Shown here one piece after another: positions 1 through 14,760 of a stretch of 64,000 bases of DNA. The translations under genes and the position numbers were made by a program. The notes beneath the pieces are model-generated. The model was given only the letters and a program-made list of their open reading frames with translations. It searched no databases and was not told the origin of the DNA. Each line of letters begins with the position of its first letter. Position 1 is the stretch's first letter. The stretch comes from Astrocystis sublimbata (Eukaryota; Ascomycota; Sordariomycetes; Xylariales; Xylariaceae), in NCBI GenBank assembly GCA_022453515.1, contig JAJNNY010000003.1, forward strand, positions 868,001-932,000, written 5' to 3'.

Positions 1-615
1 TTCGGGGTTTGTGTATGAGGACTCCAACGTTTCATTCATTTTCGACGAAACAAAATCAGCGACCGAGAGATAACGATATAATCCCACGCAGGACCAGGAT
101 CATTCCGTCTGACTGCAGGTACTAGGAAAACAACACAACATGGCCTATTTGAAACTGGTGTGAGACAGAAGCTCTAAAATTAGACCACGAAATAGTCTAG
201 AAATCCACATACATACAGTACTGTTAGACTTTGTGCTACCGATCTCATGGTGATAGTGCAAGGTTGTTGTTCCATGCATACTACAGTAGATGCTAGAATC
301 CGGGGTTTGTGAACGTGCGCATCAGGAACCTCCCAAGTCCTACGGGGTCACCTTTGTAGGATCATCCGCTCCTGTCATCATCATGAACTGCACCAAAAAC
401 CAGAAATCATATTGCAATTGTGTGACCGACGGCGCGTTTGAAGCGAACTCTAAGAGAGATTTATAGCCGTAGAGGTAGTGCAGGGTTGAATGAACAAAGT
501 TGGACCATGATAGAACGCAATTTCGTGCACTTATATATAGTAATTAGACACTCAACCGAGATGTTCCAGCTTAGATGCTCATCCGTGAATACAATTCTGT
601 TTCTTAATAATAATA
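1..615. other. Left flank, no gene supported; upstream region of the S41 peptidase gene
   Basis: No reading frame here has a recognisable product. A TATATA stretch at 532-537 lies about 80 bases before the start codon at 616 and is a plausible core promoter element. I see nothing else with structure. Confidence 0.5.
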
Positions 616-3600
616 ATGGCGCACCACTGGTGGTGGTCTATTACGTTCATCGTCACGGTGCTGGGCACCTCACTTCTTGGAGCGCAGGCAGCTCCCACTA
701 TCACCTCGTCTGACCCCCCGCAGCCTACTCGACCTGCGTGCGGTACTATAATTAACGATCCTGACGGTGAGAACACTTTCATATATTCCACAAATGCAAC
801 GCCTCTAACATTGACATAGGTGCCCTTACGTTCGATGCCAGTCTAGTATTCGATTGCCTAAATAGTGTCCCCTTCAATCCGGCCGTCGCCCTACGATTTT
901 TAAAGTATTATAACGACACATTGAGTTTCCAGACCACTATATCCGACCTGAAGAATCCTCCATCAACATATCAACAACCAAGTGTGGACCTCTTAGGGGG
1001 CATCCAATCCTTGCAAGATGCGGTACAGAGTGGTTCGTTCAAAAACCAGTATGAGTTTGAAGCTGCCTTGCAGTTACTCGTCAACCACGCCCATGACGAC
1101 CATCTGTTTCTCAATGCTGGTGTCATGTCCGCCTTCACCTTTGGAAGCCCCTTCGACATCGTTTCCCTCTCTGTAGATGGTGAGCAGATGCCCAAGGCAT
1201 ACCTAGCGACGGATGTGCTTGACAGCAATGCTTTCACTTCTTTCAAACCATCGGCCATCAGGTCGATAAATGGCCAAGATGCAACGACATACCTAGAGAA
1301 TTTCGCTGCCGCGAACGTTGCTGGTTCGGTGGACCCTCATACGGACTGGAACCGACTCATGTTCAGCTTTGCTGAAGACATCCAAGGCTCTTTTAACGTC
1401 TTCACTGGATTAACCCCCTTCTTCCCCGGGGAGACAATTACGTTCGAACTTGAAAATGGCACAACAATTAGCGAAAGGAACACAGGTATCTACTGGAACC
1501 AAGGGCCCACAGGACCTTTGGAGACGGGCGGAGACTTTTACAACTTCTTCGTCCTCGGTTTCCTGCCAGCCTCCTTTGACCCTATTGGTAGTTTTGAAAT
1601 CGCCGACCCTACTGCCGTAGAAGGAGCGCCGGCGACTATTGCTACTCCGGAAATCGTCACGCCATCACCTTTATCTTGGAACTCTCCCGCTTATCCCACG
1701 ATACCCGAGGTGGCCCAGCCGGATCTCGGGCTTTTGGGCGGCGGTGTTATTTCAGGTGAGTGAATGCATCTATGTTTCCACTTGATAGAGTGTCTGTCAA
1801 AGCTGTTATATGCTAAGTCTTAGACAGGTTATTTCTTAAATTCGTCTTCCGTCTCAGTCTTGAGTATTCCCTCGTTCGACCAAGTTGGGGATAATCTCAA
1901 CACAGCTCAAGCCACGGTAAATGACTTTATCCGACGAACGAAGAATGCAGGTCTTCAGAAAGTGGTGATAGACCTACAAGGGAATAGAGGAGGGCAAGTC
2001 GTGCTAGCTGTTTCCATATTCAAGCAATTCTTCCCCGACATTGAGCCTTTTGGTGGATCGCGAATGCGGGCTACTCACTCTACAAACGTGATGGGCGAGA
2101 CGATGACCGACTACTTCAACCAGCTGTCTGAAACAGATCCCGATCGTTCAATCTTGTCCAGTGTAGAATGGGTTGCAACAACACGCATCGATGCCGAGAC
2201 GGGCTCTAACTTCACTTCCTGGGGTCAATTTGCTGGCCCTGTTCTCTCCGGCGAAGGCGCCTTTACGGAGACTGTAAGACTGACTCCTCTGACCGATAAG
2301 CTCTCATGGCTCCGGCTAATCTATCGTCGCATATAGCAACGATTCAACTTCTCCAATGAGGTCTTTGTGGACAACCTGGTTGACTTGGCAGGCAACTTCA
2401 GCATAATCTCGCCACCAGCTCGGAAGTCTACACCCTGGGCGCCCGAGAATATCATCATAGTAAGTACTTACATCACGCAGTAAAAGCCGGAGCATCCCTC
2501 TAATGTTTCTCGCCAGCTCACAGATGGCAGCTGTAGCTCAGCTTGCGCGCTCTTCGTCGAGATGATGCATCACGAAGCCGGCGTGCGTACCGTCACCGTC
2601 GGCGGCCGACCGAGCAGAGGCCCAATGCAAGCAGTGGGCGGGACCAGGGGCGCGCGGTCACTCTCGACCGACATCCTCGACAACAACATCAACTTCGCGC
2701 GAGAACTACTCGTAGGAACCGATGATGCTGCTTTCCTTCCAAATCGGACCGAGGCACTGGATGTCTTCATTGTCGATGCATCCGTCAACCTTAGGGACCA
2801 GGTTCGCGCGGGTCAAACAACCTCGCTACAGTTCGCGTACGAGGCCGCCAACTGCCGCATCTTCTTCACGCCGGCGACGATCTTCAACTACAAGGCGCTA
2901 TGGCAGTACGCGGCAGACGCGATCTGGACCAACCCGAGCCTCTGCGTCGCAGGATCTACTGGCTACACGGCACACAGCAGCACGAACAGCTCTACGAAGG
3001 CTCCGCCGGTGTCCAAAGCATCACCATTCGTTATGGCCGACTACGTCACCATTGATCCGAATATGGTCAATTCAACGGTCGACGTTGACGACGTTGGCGA
3101 GCTGTCGGGAGACCTCCTGGCAGGTCAAACGCTAGAAGCTGTGAGATTCACGGAGTGTAGTGAGCTGAGTGACGACCCGTCATTCTTCTGTGCGGATGTG
3201 TTTCGCTGCTTCGATGACCCCATCGCCAAACCGACGGCCGTTCTCAGATGCGGCCCCCAAGACGCCCAGACGCCGTGTTTCGCGGGTACAGGGCCTGGGC
3301 AGTGTCTGCTTACGTCCGCGGTGGATGTGGGATGCATCCCTTTCCAAACATCCTGCACTGAGGACGGTCGAGCCTTACGTTTCGCTTTGCAACAGCGCCA
3401 GAGTGCTGTTCCGGCGGGCTTAGGCGCGGGCTTAGGCACGGGAACGAGCCAACCTCCACTCCTGAATCAACCTCCTACTTCGAACCAGCCTCCTATACCA
3501 AATAGACTTGCGTTGTCGGATGGGTCTGCAGCGCCGGCTCGTCCGTTCAGACCGAGACTGAACTCCAGGCCTATTGGCGAGCCGAAAGGTGTCTCAAAAA

Positions 3601-3653
3601 GGGGGGTAAAAGGCGGTTCTCGAAGCCCTCGGCAGTTCAGACAACGTCCGTGA
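616..3653 (+). CDS. Secreted S41-family (CPAF-like) serine peptidase
   Basis: Five exons: 616-766, 820-1755, 1858-2273, 2337-2459, 2517-3653, giving 920 residues. Intron 1 (767-819) ends after a perfect CTAAC branch site, and all four introns are GT..AG. The start at 616 gives a hydrophobic signal peptide (residues about 1-25, ending near GAQAAP), so the protein is probably secreted. The middle contains an AHDDH motif (likely charge-relay histidine region) and, at the start of exon 5, the LTDGSCSSACALF motif (residues 543-555) that carries the nucleophilic serine in fungal S41/CPAF-like peptidases, most likely Ser550. The last 100 residues are proline- and asparagine-rich low complexity (repeated NQPP). 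Fungal relatives occur as stand-alone secreted proteins and in some ribosomal-peptide toxin clusters; no such cluster is visible here. Substrate unknown. Family call secure; exact exon borders are my reading. Confidence 0.88.
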
Positions 3654-4199
3654 GTGAAATGATCTTTGCAGGCTATCAAGGATTAGATAGATATCCGGGG
3701 CATGATTCCTTTCAGTTGCCGTGGATGCTATTGAGCGAAACACACCCAACTACACCCTCTTCAAGACCCAGGTTAGACTTGATAACCACCAACAGGAAGA
3801 AGCATCCTTTGTTAAATTTCGCTACAGTGAACTAGTCGCTTACTAGATAGCATCTAATGATTCGCATGTTTATCGGTAGCCAAATGCCAAATGGGGTGCA
3901 AGATATAACGGAGAGAAAGGGGCAAACTTGTACAGTTATGGCATAGAAGCAACTAACTACCTTTATATATAATGTTTAATCCAATCGATGAGCCGAGAAC
4001 AAGTGAGGAATAGGAATACCTTGATAGTGCCACTCAAGCACACAATTCGAACCTAAGTCCAAACTCCTCCCTCAGCCCCCCATCACCATGGAAATCCAAC
4101 CTCTCGTCACCCTGAGCGCACCATCGCGTATATGCCCTGACTCCCATCCATACACCCCCAACCCTTCTTTGTCTTACGCATCATAGTCACATCCACAAC
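3654..4199. other. Short convergent intergenic region
   Basis: Lies between the 3' ends of the S41 peptidase gene (plus strand) and the hemerythrin-like gene (minus strand). It must hold both 3' untranslated regions. I see no reading frame or repeat of note. Confidence 0.5.
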
Positions 4200-5801
4200 T
4201 CATCCCAAAAACGGCAAATCCCTCGGCCTTCCCCAGACATCACATGGCAAGAGCCGCCAAGCCCCCTCATGTCTCAACGAAAGCTTATCCGCAATAGCGT
4301 GGACGGCGGGGATAGACAACCTAGGCCACTCGCCCGTCGCACTGGCCCCTATTCCTCCACCACCACCATACATGCTCAAACTAACCCTAGAAGCCGACCG
4401 CGAGAACAGCGGCGCGGCGGGCGCCGTAATGTCGCGCAGCCGCACCATCATGGGCGGCATCACGAAGGGGTCCATGGCCGCCGAGGCCCGCGCGTCGGCC
4501 GCGAGGTAGACCTGCGTCAGCCGTGTCGCGCGGTCGTCGGCTTCGAGGAGCGCGCGTGCGTGGGACAGACGGGCTCTTGCTTCTGTGTCGATTGCTTCGA
4601 GCTTCGTTGTCGCTGGGGGTGAATCGTTTGAGGGGTTATGCTTGGTGCTGCTTTTCCCGCCGGGGTGAAGGTGGGTGGACGTAGGAGGCGGGAATAGAGA
4701 GAGTGATGTCGTTGGTGGTGAGCGAGGGGTTGAAGTTAATGCTGAAGCGTGGTTGCCGGACATTGAAGACGGGGAGGGGGAGGGGGGCGAAAACACGGAA
4801 GTTGTTGTTGTCCGAGGTATCGTCGCCATTGGCATGGGCATCGGCGCACGTATGACGCCGCTTCTCTTACTGCCAGGGAGAGCAGGGGCAGAGGGAACGA
4901 AACACATCTCTCGCATGGAGATCAGGAGTCCCACTTGGCTTGTCAGATGAGGCACGAGGACATCCGCGAGGGCCTCAAGTAGACCGCACAGGACCATCGC
5001 GTCGTACGCTTGCGGACTCTTGTATGTCGTGGAAGCATATGCGTAAACGCGGTGTAAGAGGACGGAGAGAAGCTCATCGTCTCCTTCAATAGCCATCCCT
5101 TTTAGCTTGTCACTGTCCGACGCAGTGGCGGAGTCATAACCGCGGGGCAAAGTCAGTGTGCTTGCCAGTGTGCCTACCGGTATGCCTAGCACGGCTTCAA
5201 AACCTGGAAGTATCTCCCTCTCTTTGAGATCGTGATGATCGAGAAGCCAGGTGCTCCAGCTCTGCGCGAGAAATGACAGATCTGTTATGTCTTGGGGCCG
5301 GTGAACATACGGCGCCTGCAGGTAGATCGCGTTGAGACCACGCAACATGGCATTGTGAATGTGGGCGATCTCGTTGGCGATGTACAGCGCTGAGTGTGTT
5401 ATCTGCAAAAGAATAAATTTGTTAATCGTCTATAGACAATTGATGTTATTGGCATGTGGAGGGAATACAAGATAGGAAACAGCTTGCATTGTGGCAAGTG
5501 ATAAATTCCACGTTGCCAAACAAGAGTCCAGGACTATCCGATCCTCAAAAGAGGTAATGTAACAGATAAGTATACGTACCTGCTCGAACTGTGACGGCAG
5601 TAAAATCAACGGCCAAGGCTGGTCAGCCCACGGCTTCAAGCCAGCAGGCTCATTGTGAACTTTCTTCTCATCGCTTCGACTCGTGCTTCCACTTCCGCTA
5701 GCATGATTATTGCTTCCTCCAAATGAGAAAGCATGAAGAATAGAAGGTTCCAGGACAAACGATCCGCGGTCAGCAACTCTCGACTTGATGGCCGAAGCCA
5801 T
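4200..5801 (-). CDS. Hemerythrin-like (HHE) domain protein
   Basis: Two exons on the minus strand, 5801-5580 and 5402-4200, joined across a GTACGT..TTGCAG intron (5579-5403) in phase 0; 474 residues. Exon 1 encodes a Ser/Gly-rich leader and ends just before the helical domain. Residues about 75-145 contain paired helices with His88, His90, His130, His131 and nearby acidic Glu135 and Glu137, the pattern of hemerythrin HHE four-helix bundles that bind a di-iron centre. The C-terminal half (about 250-400) is low complexity, rich in Pro, Ser and Thr, before a conserved-looking tail with GEWPRLSIPAVHAIADKLS. In fungi such proteins are uncharacterised; roles in iron, oxygen or NO sensing are guesses. 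No signal peptide or membrane segment seen. Confidence 0.82.
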
Positions 5802-7332
5802 TATTGCAGGGATGAAATCACTATTGATCGACAGGTAGACTACCTATCTAAGGAGTGACATGGATGGATCGTGACAGCCCAAACAGTTTTTTTTCCCATG
5901 CCAGAGGGGGGGCATGTCGGCAGTGAGGGGACAACGAGATATATGACCGGCCCTCGAATGAATGCGAGCCTTACCGGTGATCGATCCATAACTGGTAGGC
6001 AACGATGACTGCGGCCATGGGTCTTGGGAACGCTCGGAAGCGCGGTGTGTCTATTTAGGACACTGGGTAACATTGACATACATTGCATTCTCCATGCAGA
6101 TACCCAAAGACGTATACTACCCCTTAACGATCTCATCAACTAGTGCTACATGTACTATTAGTAGGACAAATGCGAGTGCCATCCCCTCGAATAGGAAAAT
6201 CACCAATTTCAGAAGGGAACCTTTGGTCCTAGTATCGAGCGCTAACGACCAATATAGCGGACATGGTTTCCTACATGAAGGTCCCATTGAACTGATGACA
6301 TTACAAGACGGCTAGGGAGGTTCCGGGTTTTCCGATTCTTCGGGTCAGGAGCGCCAGGTTAATTTTGAAGAAATATCTAGACTGAAAGGACGTCGAAGTC
6401 GTATTCAGTCCTCAATTTTCCCATGCATGAAACTTATGGTATCGGAATGCGAGAGGCAGGGCGTTGCCGGGAACAGTAAGTGAAGACTTTAAGCTGTACA
6501 GGGTGCGGCGCGGAAATAGCTATGATACAACCGTTCTCAGTAGCCGCTGGAAGCTAACCGAAGCAACTTGCATCTGCACGATACGAGATCCCGGTGTAGA
6601 CCAGTCGATTAAACCGCGGTCGAACATGCGGTGTCACCCTACGAAGTTGCATGCAGGTCAGAAGAAAGACAATAAATCCCTTGGGTTCATGCATGAGCCA
6701 GAGGCACTAGAACATTTGCGACTTTCAATCGAACGATTCTACCCAAGGTCAGTCACGGTGCCATTTCGCTCGTGCAGTGTTGCCCGAGGGATGTGGGGAG
6801 TCGATTACCATTGTGCTGGGAAGCGAACTTATGGCTTGGCTGCCTTTTTGGAATGTGTTGCAAGGATATTTCACGTAGAGAGGGGCTGTCAAGAGGTGAC
6901 ACCTCGGTAAGATCGGTGAGCAAACGGATCGAACCTCGACAATCTTCTAGAGTCTAGACACTGTCGTCGAAGCCAGCCATCATGACCGATAAGACTTCCA
7001 TTCAAGCATGAAAGAATGAGTAACAGTTGTAAGCAGAGAATAAGACCACCCCGAGAAAACAATATTACACTCGTGCATAGTATGTTGTGCGACAATGACG
7101 ATGGTTGGATGTCATGACTTCGTGAAATATTAAATATTAGATAACGTGAGACGGGCGTCGGTAATTATCCTGTTCCCTTTAACATTCGCCGTCTAGATAG
7201 GTATTAGTCTAATAACTGGTTCCTACGGGTATCGCAAAAACATAATCAACCCCCGTACTCCTGTAGCAATAAAAATGTAAGCAGACCATAGTGCCAACAT
7301 CCGGTGCCCAATGGCAGCGTCATCCTAGACGA
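5802..7332. other. Intergenic, no gene supported
   Basis: Reading frames of up to about 150 codons exist on the plus strand (for example 6464-6910), but they lack recognisable domains, promoter context or fungal codon character. I see no transposon, RNA gene or strong repeat. Confidence 0.45.
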
Positions 7333-8969
7333 CTAACGCGATATATCGTCTGCATTGACGCCCGCTGCACCACTGTTGTCTACCCCTGACCAACCCGAAT
7401 CCCACCCTTTCTGCTCATCTGCAGCACGAGGGGCCTCGCCACTCTCCGCCATTCCCTTGATATCGCTCCACTGTAACCGCTGGAGTCAGTAATTGCCTTT
7501 TACAGTGAAAGAATCGCTCATGAAATGGGGATTGGCAGATGTCTCGGGAGCATAGATACCTGTTATGGTGATTTATGCCTCCGAGACTTGCCAGAAGGGG
7601 GAATAAACGACTAGGGAGTGCATACAAACTCTAACCTGCGGACTTCTTCGTCGGCGTGGACGATCGCCTTGGCTAGGTTTTCAGCCTTGGCCGTCATGGC
7701 AGATTTCCCTTTGCTGGCGCTGCTTGTCGCGTCATCATGCAGCCGTGTGAGACGGGCTAACAGTGTTTTCCGAGACGCCTGAAAGACAAACATGGACATA
7801 ATCTCGTGCATATGGTCCTGTAAGTGCAACAAGTCATCCGTGCAGTTGTCTATGTAATTTCCGACGGCTTCGAGCTTCTCTCTGTCAATCCGCGCCTGTT
7901 TGAGCATAACCAACAAGTCTTGGGTAGTCCTGGCCTCCTGTGAAGTTGACGTAGTTTCCACGTCTCCCCTTGATCTATCTCGTGACCGTGACCCTCGCGA
8001 GTCACCCTGAGATCTCCTGCCCGCCGTGTCCACGCTGAGCCTGGTCACCTCGCTCACAGTCACAACGGGACTCGGGTCTCGTTCCTTGGCTGCTGACACT
8101 GTGAAGTAGGCCGGATTCATGGAAGACTCGTCCATGGCCGAATACCCACTGCCGACTTTTATCCGCCTCCTGATCCATGCTCTCCTGCGGACATACGAGC
8201 TGTACCAGTTCGGCGAGTGCCATGAGAACTTCTTCGAAAACATGAATGAGTATTCCCAGCCATCACTATCGGCTTGTATCTGCTCGTCATGATTTATGCG
8301 CCATTCAGGCCAAGCCCATTGCCAGCTGGGGTCAGGGACTTGGGCGGTGTGTATATCCGTCGGGCTCGGCTTATGGGCAAAATTGGTCCAAGCCGTGGGA
8401 TCGAGGTTCCCCAATGCTGCGGAAGAGAAAAGGGGTATGCCGCATAGGAATCCCCCACGCTGATTCTCGTACAAGATGTCGATTTCGGTTTCGGGTTCTC
8501 TGGGGCGCTCCGGGCGAGCGTCAGACCCACGGCTTCCTATGACAGGTCGACTGGAGCGCCGCCGCTTGGCGCGATCATCTACATCTATGTCAGAGGCTCC
8601 TGCTGGAGCTGGAGAGGGACCATTGTCCCCATCTCCATCAGCATCGCCGTTTGGATCGTAGATTCGCGAGGTTTGAGAGGGGCCAGGCTCGGGCTCTCTG
8701 TCGTCGAGGTCTCCGTCCTCGTCCGTGTTCTGGGTCAGCGGGGCTTGGGACTCGGGGCGCTCGAGGGACTGGTCTAGAGTTGAATGATCTGTTATACGGC
8801 TCGACTGGATGGAATCGTGAGAGTGCCTTGTCTGAGGCGCCTCGGGCCGGGTTCGGGGCTTGTCGATGGCATCGTCGTGGTCGACGAGGGCTATCTCATG
8901 GTCGATATCCTTATCGGCGAGCGGGAGCACACGACGTGAAGTACGCACACGGCGTTTATGATGGGACAT
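7333..8969 (-). CDS. Dysferlin-domain protein, Mug65/Spo73-like
   Basis: Two exons, 8969-7626 and 7470-7333, joined in phase 0 across a 155-base intron (7625-7471); 493 residues. I chose the ATG at 8969; an in-frame ATG at 8987 would add six residues. Residues 1-160 are acidic, Ser/Pro-rich and probably disordered, with a basic KRRR at about 135. Residues about 160-272 match the dysferlin/peroxin (DysF) domain: an ILYENQRGG opening, a Trp-rich middle (WQWAWPEW) and a closing GWEYSFMFSKKFSWH followed by RRRAWIRRR. The short second exon encodes the conserved WSDIKGMAESGEA tail. In fission yeast Mug65 is meiotically up-regulated, and budding yeast Spo73 acts in prospore membrane extension; a membrane-associated role here is inferred. 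The intron is an introner-like element (separate entry). Confidence 0.85.
7471..7625 (-). mobile_element. Introner-like element, copy 1 (intron of the Mug65-like gene)
   Basis: The 155-base intron runs from GTATGC to TTACAG on the minus strand. It is clearly homologous to the two 156-base introns at 45915-46070 and 46164-46319. A 30-base block at 7583-7612 is identical to 45930-45959, and the branch-site region (GGCAATTACTGACT, then CAGCGGTT) matches as well. A central inverted repeat lies at 7574-7592 and 7534-7554, with a perfect 7-base arm (GTCTCGG/CCGAGAC) and a 5-base arm (GCATA/TATGC). Its ends coincide exactly with the splice sites. I infer a mobile intron family from its presence in unrelated genes. 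Confidence 0.85.
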
Positions 8970-10790
8970 ATTCACGGGTCGGCGCACTCAACATAATCGC
9001 GAGCGGTGGTGACGCGGATGCACGACACCTTGCGTGGGGCCCCGGAGCGCCGTGGACGGTGACAGACCTGACACTGGACTGCTCGCGAATTGTCTACTAT
9101 GTAAGTAGGTCGGTAAAGTCTGGTGTGTGACGACTCGGTGATGTGAGCTGCTCAGGGCACTACTGTATGAACATGGTGGCAAAGATAAGAAGTATCGTGT
9201 ACGTAGGGGATGTACTTCGAGACAAACAGTCTACAGGTATGTTACAAGGCAACTTGATCAGGCAGGACTCGAGAGGAGAACAAAAGCGGGCAGTCGTCGA
9301 GGCAGTGAGGCCGCCCAGCCTGTGAGAGTGGTTGCCGTCGGGACTAATGACGATGGACAGAGGCTAGACACACTTCAGGAGAAGCTGCAGTTCTCGCACA
9401 GGAGTAGCGTGCATGGCGAGCGTAGGCGCGCGTGGGTAGCGTTGAACGATGACGAAGGCGGCGGCTCCGCTGCGATGGCCTGTCCACAATGCACACATCC
9501 CTGGACATGGATGCAAGCAAGCAAGCACGGGGCAGGTTTAGCTTGCTGCTTGCTGCTGGTGCCGTGGAAACTTGGTGATGCCAAGATACAAACCTACCTA
9601 GGTACATGTAAGTAGCGGATATGCACAGCACGTGTGAGGTACCTACCGGCACGAGATGGCAATAGGCTTCGTTCTGGAAGACAGGCCATGGCAGGGATGT
9701 AAATGTCTTGTTTATGAGTAGCGAGCTTTGAAAGAAGATATTTAATTAAGATGAAGTTGACAAGGGTTGTTTGTAGGTGGACGAGGTAACACGCGAGAAC
9801 GGTACCTAGACTAGTCCCGAAACGCTAAGTACGCAGTAGGTTCAACTTGAGAGCAACATGGCAAATTGAAATACTATAAGCATCGTGATCTAATTCAGGT
9901 CTAGACTAACGAGAGAATCGAAGTCTCTATCCGTGGACTGCACATCGCTCCGAAGTGGGCCCGCAAATGCGTGATCCCGACGCGGAAAATAAAAAGCGAG
10001 AGAAGACAGAGGATGGGTTTTTAGGATTGCCGTTATTGCCTGCATGTGCCTATCTGTGCCACCTACTTGTGTGTGCCTACTTGTAGGTAGCTTTAATGTT
10101 GTAAGCAATTTTGGGTTTGTTTATGTCCCTTTCGAGTTACCTGGCCCCGTATTTGATGTATAAATGTACGGAGTAGGAGCTCGTTGGACAAGAAGCAGAG
10201 CTCCTCGATGTGGGCCATCCGCAGATAGTTAGCCCAGAGTGCGACCTTTGAGGTACCAAGTGGACGTCATCAACCTTGGTCGCGGGGCAAGTTCTCCTGA
10301 AGTCGCGCCATCCGTCCCACTAGAGGTTCGCCCGCAGTTGGGAACTGCTCATAGTGAGTGACCACTGACCAGGTATGACCATAGCTCCCCGCGTTTTTCA
10401 CTCCAGGTTACGTCATATCACCCAGCCAGCAGTCGCAAACGCCTGGCCAGACTGGTGAAAAGCTCCTCCAAGCAGTACACAGCGTTGTACCACGTTTGCA
10501 CGGCTAATGTAGGTATTGACGGGAGCATCCAAGGCTGGACCGAAGAAACAATGCCGTAACGGAATCGGAGAGTCAGGCCACACTGAGGTCTCTCCCCAAC
10601 TTGAATAAAACCCCTCCTCCAGCTCCCTTTTCTCATCCCACCCAATCCGAAGCACTCACAACATTCCAGCGAAACAACCAAATTCCGACTGACATCCATC
10701 TATTGCAACAACAACATCTCAATCAAATTCCCACCGAGATACCCAACAATCAAACACATACACACATATACACCCACAAACCCACACACA
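8970..10790. other. Intergenic between two divergently transcribed genes
   Basis: Shared upstream region of the Mug65-like gene (minus) and the small membrane protein gene (plus). It carries TAGGTAC-type sequences at about 9593-9616 and 9636-9650 and a CA-rich leader at 10754-10790 directly before the ATG. No gene is supported. Confidence 0.45.
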
Positions 10791-11343
10791 ATGTCTCGCT
10801 CTCGCGTACCTCTTCTCATCGGCGGTACCGCCGCCGCTGGAATCGGTTACTACCTCTACACCGCAGGCGGCAACACTGGTGTTGCCCAGAAGCAGGCCGA
10901 AGGTTAGCAAATCCCCAAGATCAGAACGAGCAGCGAGCAGCGCGCTGCTCATCGCCGAGCTCTGACATCATTTGCTAACGCGACCACCCGCAGCCGACGC
11001 ACACAAGCTCTCCGCCAAGATCAAGTCGGAGCTGCCGGGTCGCGGCTCCGAGGCACAGAAGGACGGCGAGGTGTTGGGCAAGCAGGCCGGCGCCAAGTTT
11101 GACAACGCAGTACGTCAGAACAACCCCTTGACAACCTAGCTAGAGCAGAAACTAACATGTCCCTCCCTTGGACAGTTGAACCGAACAGAGGCAGAGCTTG
11201 CCCGGGCCAGGGCCGAGGCCGAGGCCTACGCCAAAGATGCAAAGGCATCGACCTTGAAGAAGATCGATGAGTTCGACCGAAAAGTCGAGACCGAGGCTTC
11301 CAAGGCCAAGAGCGGCGTCTCCAGCTGGTTTGGTGGCAAATAA
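10791..11343 (+). CDS. Small membrane-anchored protein of the fungal 'calcofluor white hypersensitive' family
   Basis: Three exons, 10791-10902, 10994-11109 and 11176-11343; 131 residues, phases consistent. Residues about 7-25 form one hydrophobic, Gly/Ala-rich segment (LLIGGTAAAGIGYYLY) suitable as an N-terminal anchor. The rest is a charged, Ala/Lys/Glu-rich helix that ends with KSGVSSWFGGK, a C-terminal signature I associate with fungal proteins annotated as calcofluor white hypersensitive. That name implies a cell-wall phenotype, but no molecular function is known to me. The topology (short lead, membrane segment, long amphipathic helix) would also suit a mitochondrial or ER membrane protein. 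A purine-poor, CA-rich leader precedes the ATG, as in many well expressed fungal genes. Confidence 0.8.
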
Positions 11344-11888
11344 TCATGGGGGAAAAAGCTCATCATGAAAAGAACAACCCAACTCAACCATTATCAGACG
11401 CTGCGCGGTTAAATATAATGGAGATAATGATTCCCCCGCAGTCTAATATCCAATCAACGACGTTGGGCATTCCATGGTTGCCACGTCTCGCGCGTATAAC
11501 AGAGGCTGTCGCTTCACCGTGTACGCTAAATAATATCTGTATTAATTCTATTTGAACAACTTTCTTACTGGTTTCTTGATCTTTTGAAATGTATTCTTCA
11601 TCGTTTTTTTTTTCATTTGAAAAATGGCGCACGTGGCGACAGCATTTTCGATATTCGTGAGAAGACGAAGAATTAAGCATTACCAAGTTTGCATAAACCT
11701 ACGCATATCGTTGGTAGTTAAACTCGACTCATTACGTTTCGTATATTCATAAACTCCTATTTACAACATAAAACAGGGTATTGTCTTTATTTCTGCCAGT
11801 TCCACCTCCGGCGTTTGAATATCAACCTCGGATTACCACATAGCCTTGTTTGCTGCAGAAAAGTAACCCGCATGGCTAGCAAGTCCCT
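11344..11888. other. Convergent intergenic region
   Basis: Lies between the 3' ends of the small membrane protein gene and the Dim1 gene. It is AT-rich, with a T-run near 11605. No gene is supported. Confidence 0.5.
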
Positions 11889-14170
<2,282 letters not shown>

Positions 14171-14760
14171 ATCGGACGCCTAAACGTCTGTGTGTTCGGA
14201 TGAGCTTTTGTGGCAGTCGTCTTCAGTATTTCTGGTCTTGCGTCAAGAAAGATCTCTCTTCTCTATCGAGCAGCTAAAAGGGTAGTTCCGGATAATAGTA
14301 TGAAGCGTATTTGCGAGTCGAGGGGCACCTGAAGGGCATCTTTTTTTGGATGAGCACTCCGAGGTGGGTTGCGACGTCCCCACTCAGGTGCGTTATCTAA
14401 TCTAAACCCCTGCGGCTGCCTGCTCGTGCCTGTAAGTGATTGCATGCACGATACAGTGGAGCTGCGTTGCGTTTATGCTGTACACACACTGTCTGATCTG
14501 CAATCCGACAGCTACCGAGTACCTAACCCAGTAGGCTGCAGCACTCGTAAACCACTGCGCCGAACCTTTTGATGACTCGCAACTTATAATCAAGACAGCC
14601 TAACAGTCATCATCCAGGTCTTGTCGACACCTGAACCATCCCACGGAGATCCGATAGTGCTGCCGTTTGCATACCCATACCTGTCCACTACAACACAACA
14701 CACAGCTCCAACACTTGCCGCAACTGTTCTGGAGCCATCAAGTACGAACCCGCCGTCGCC
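14171..14760. promoter_or_regulatory. Shared upstream region of DIM1 and PRP6
   Basis: The start codons of DIM1 (minus, 14170) and PRP6 (plus, 14761) are 590 bases apart and point away from each other, so this segment must hold both promoters. No clear TATA box is visible. Co-regulation is possible but not shown. Confidence 0.5.

Noticed and set aside
616..3653. S41 peptidase as part of a ribosomal-peptide (ustiloxin-type) cluster
   Set aside because: Such clusters need a repeated precursor peptide, DUF3328-type oxidases and a tyrosinase nearby. None is in the neighbouring sequence; only the peptidase resemblance remains.
6464..6910. A 148-codon plus-strand frame in the 5.8-7.3 kb gap
   Set aside because: The translation has no family resemblance and looks like random sequence.
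10903..10993. Other introns (Dim1, eL30, uL16, Prp6, S41, Bys1, hemerythrin-like and others) as further introner copies
   Set aside because: I compared them by eye with the four related introns. Apart from a 12-base match in Dim1 intron 5 they show no shared blocks, hairpin or matching length.
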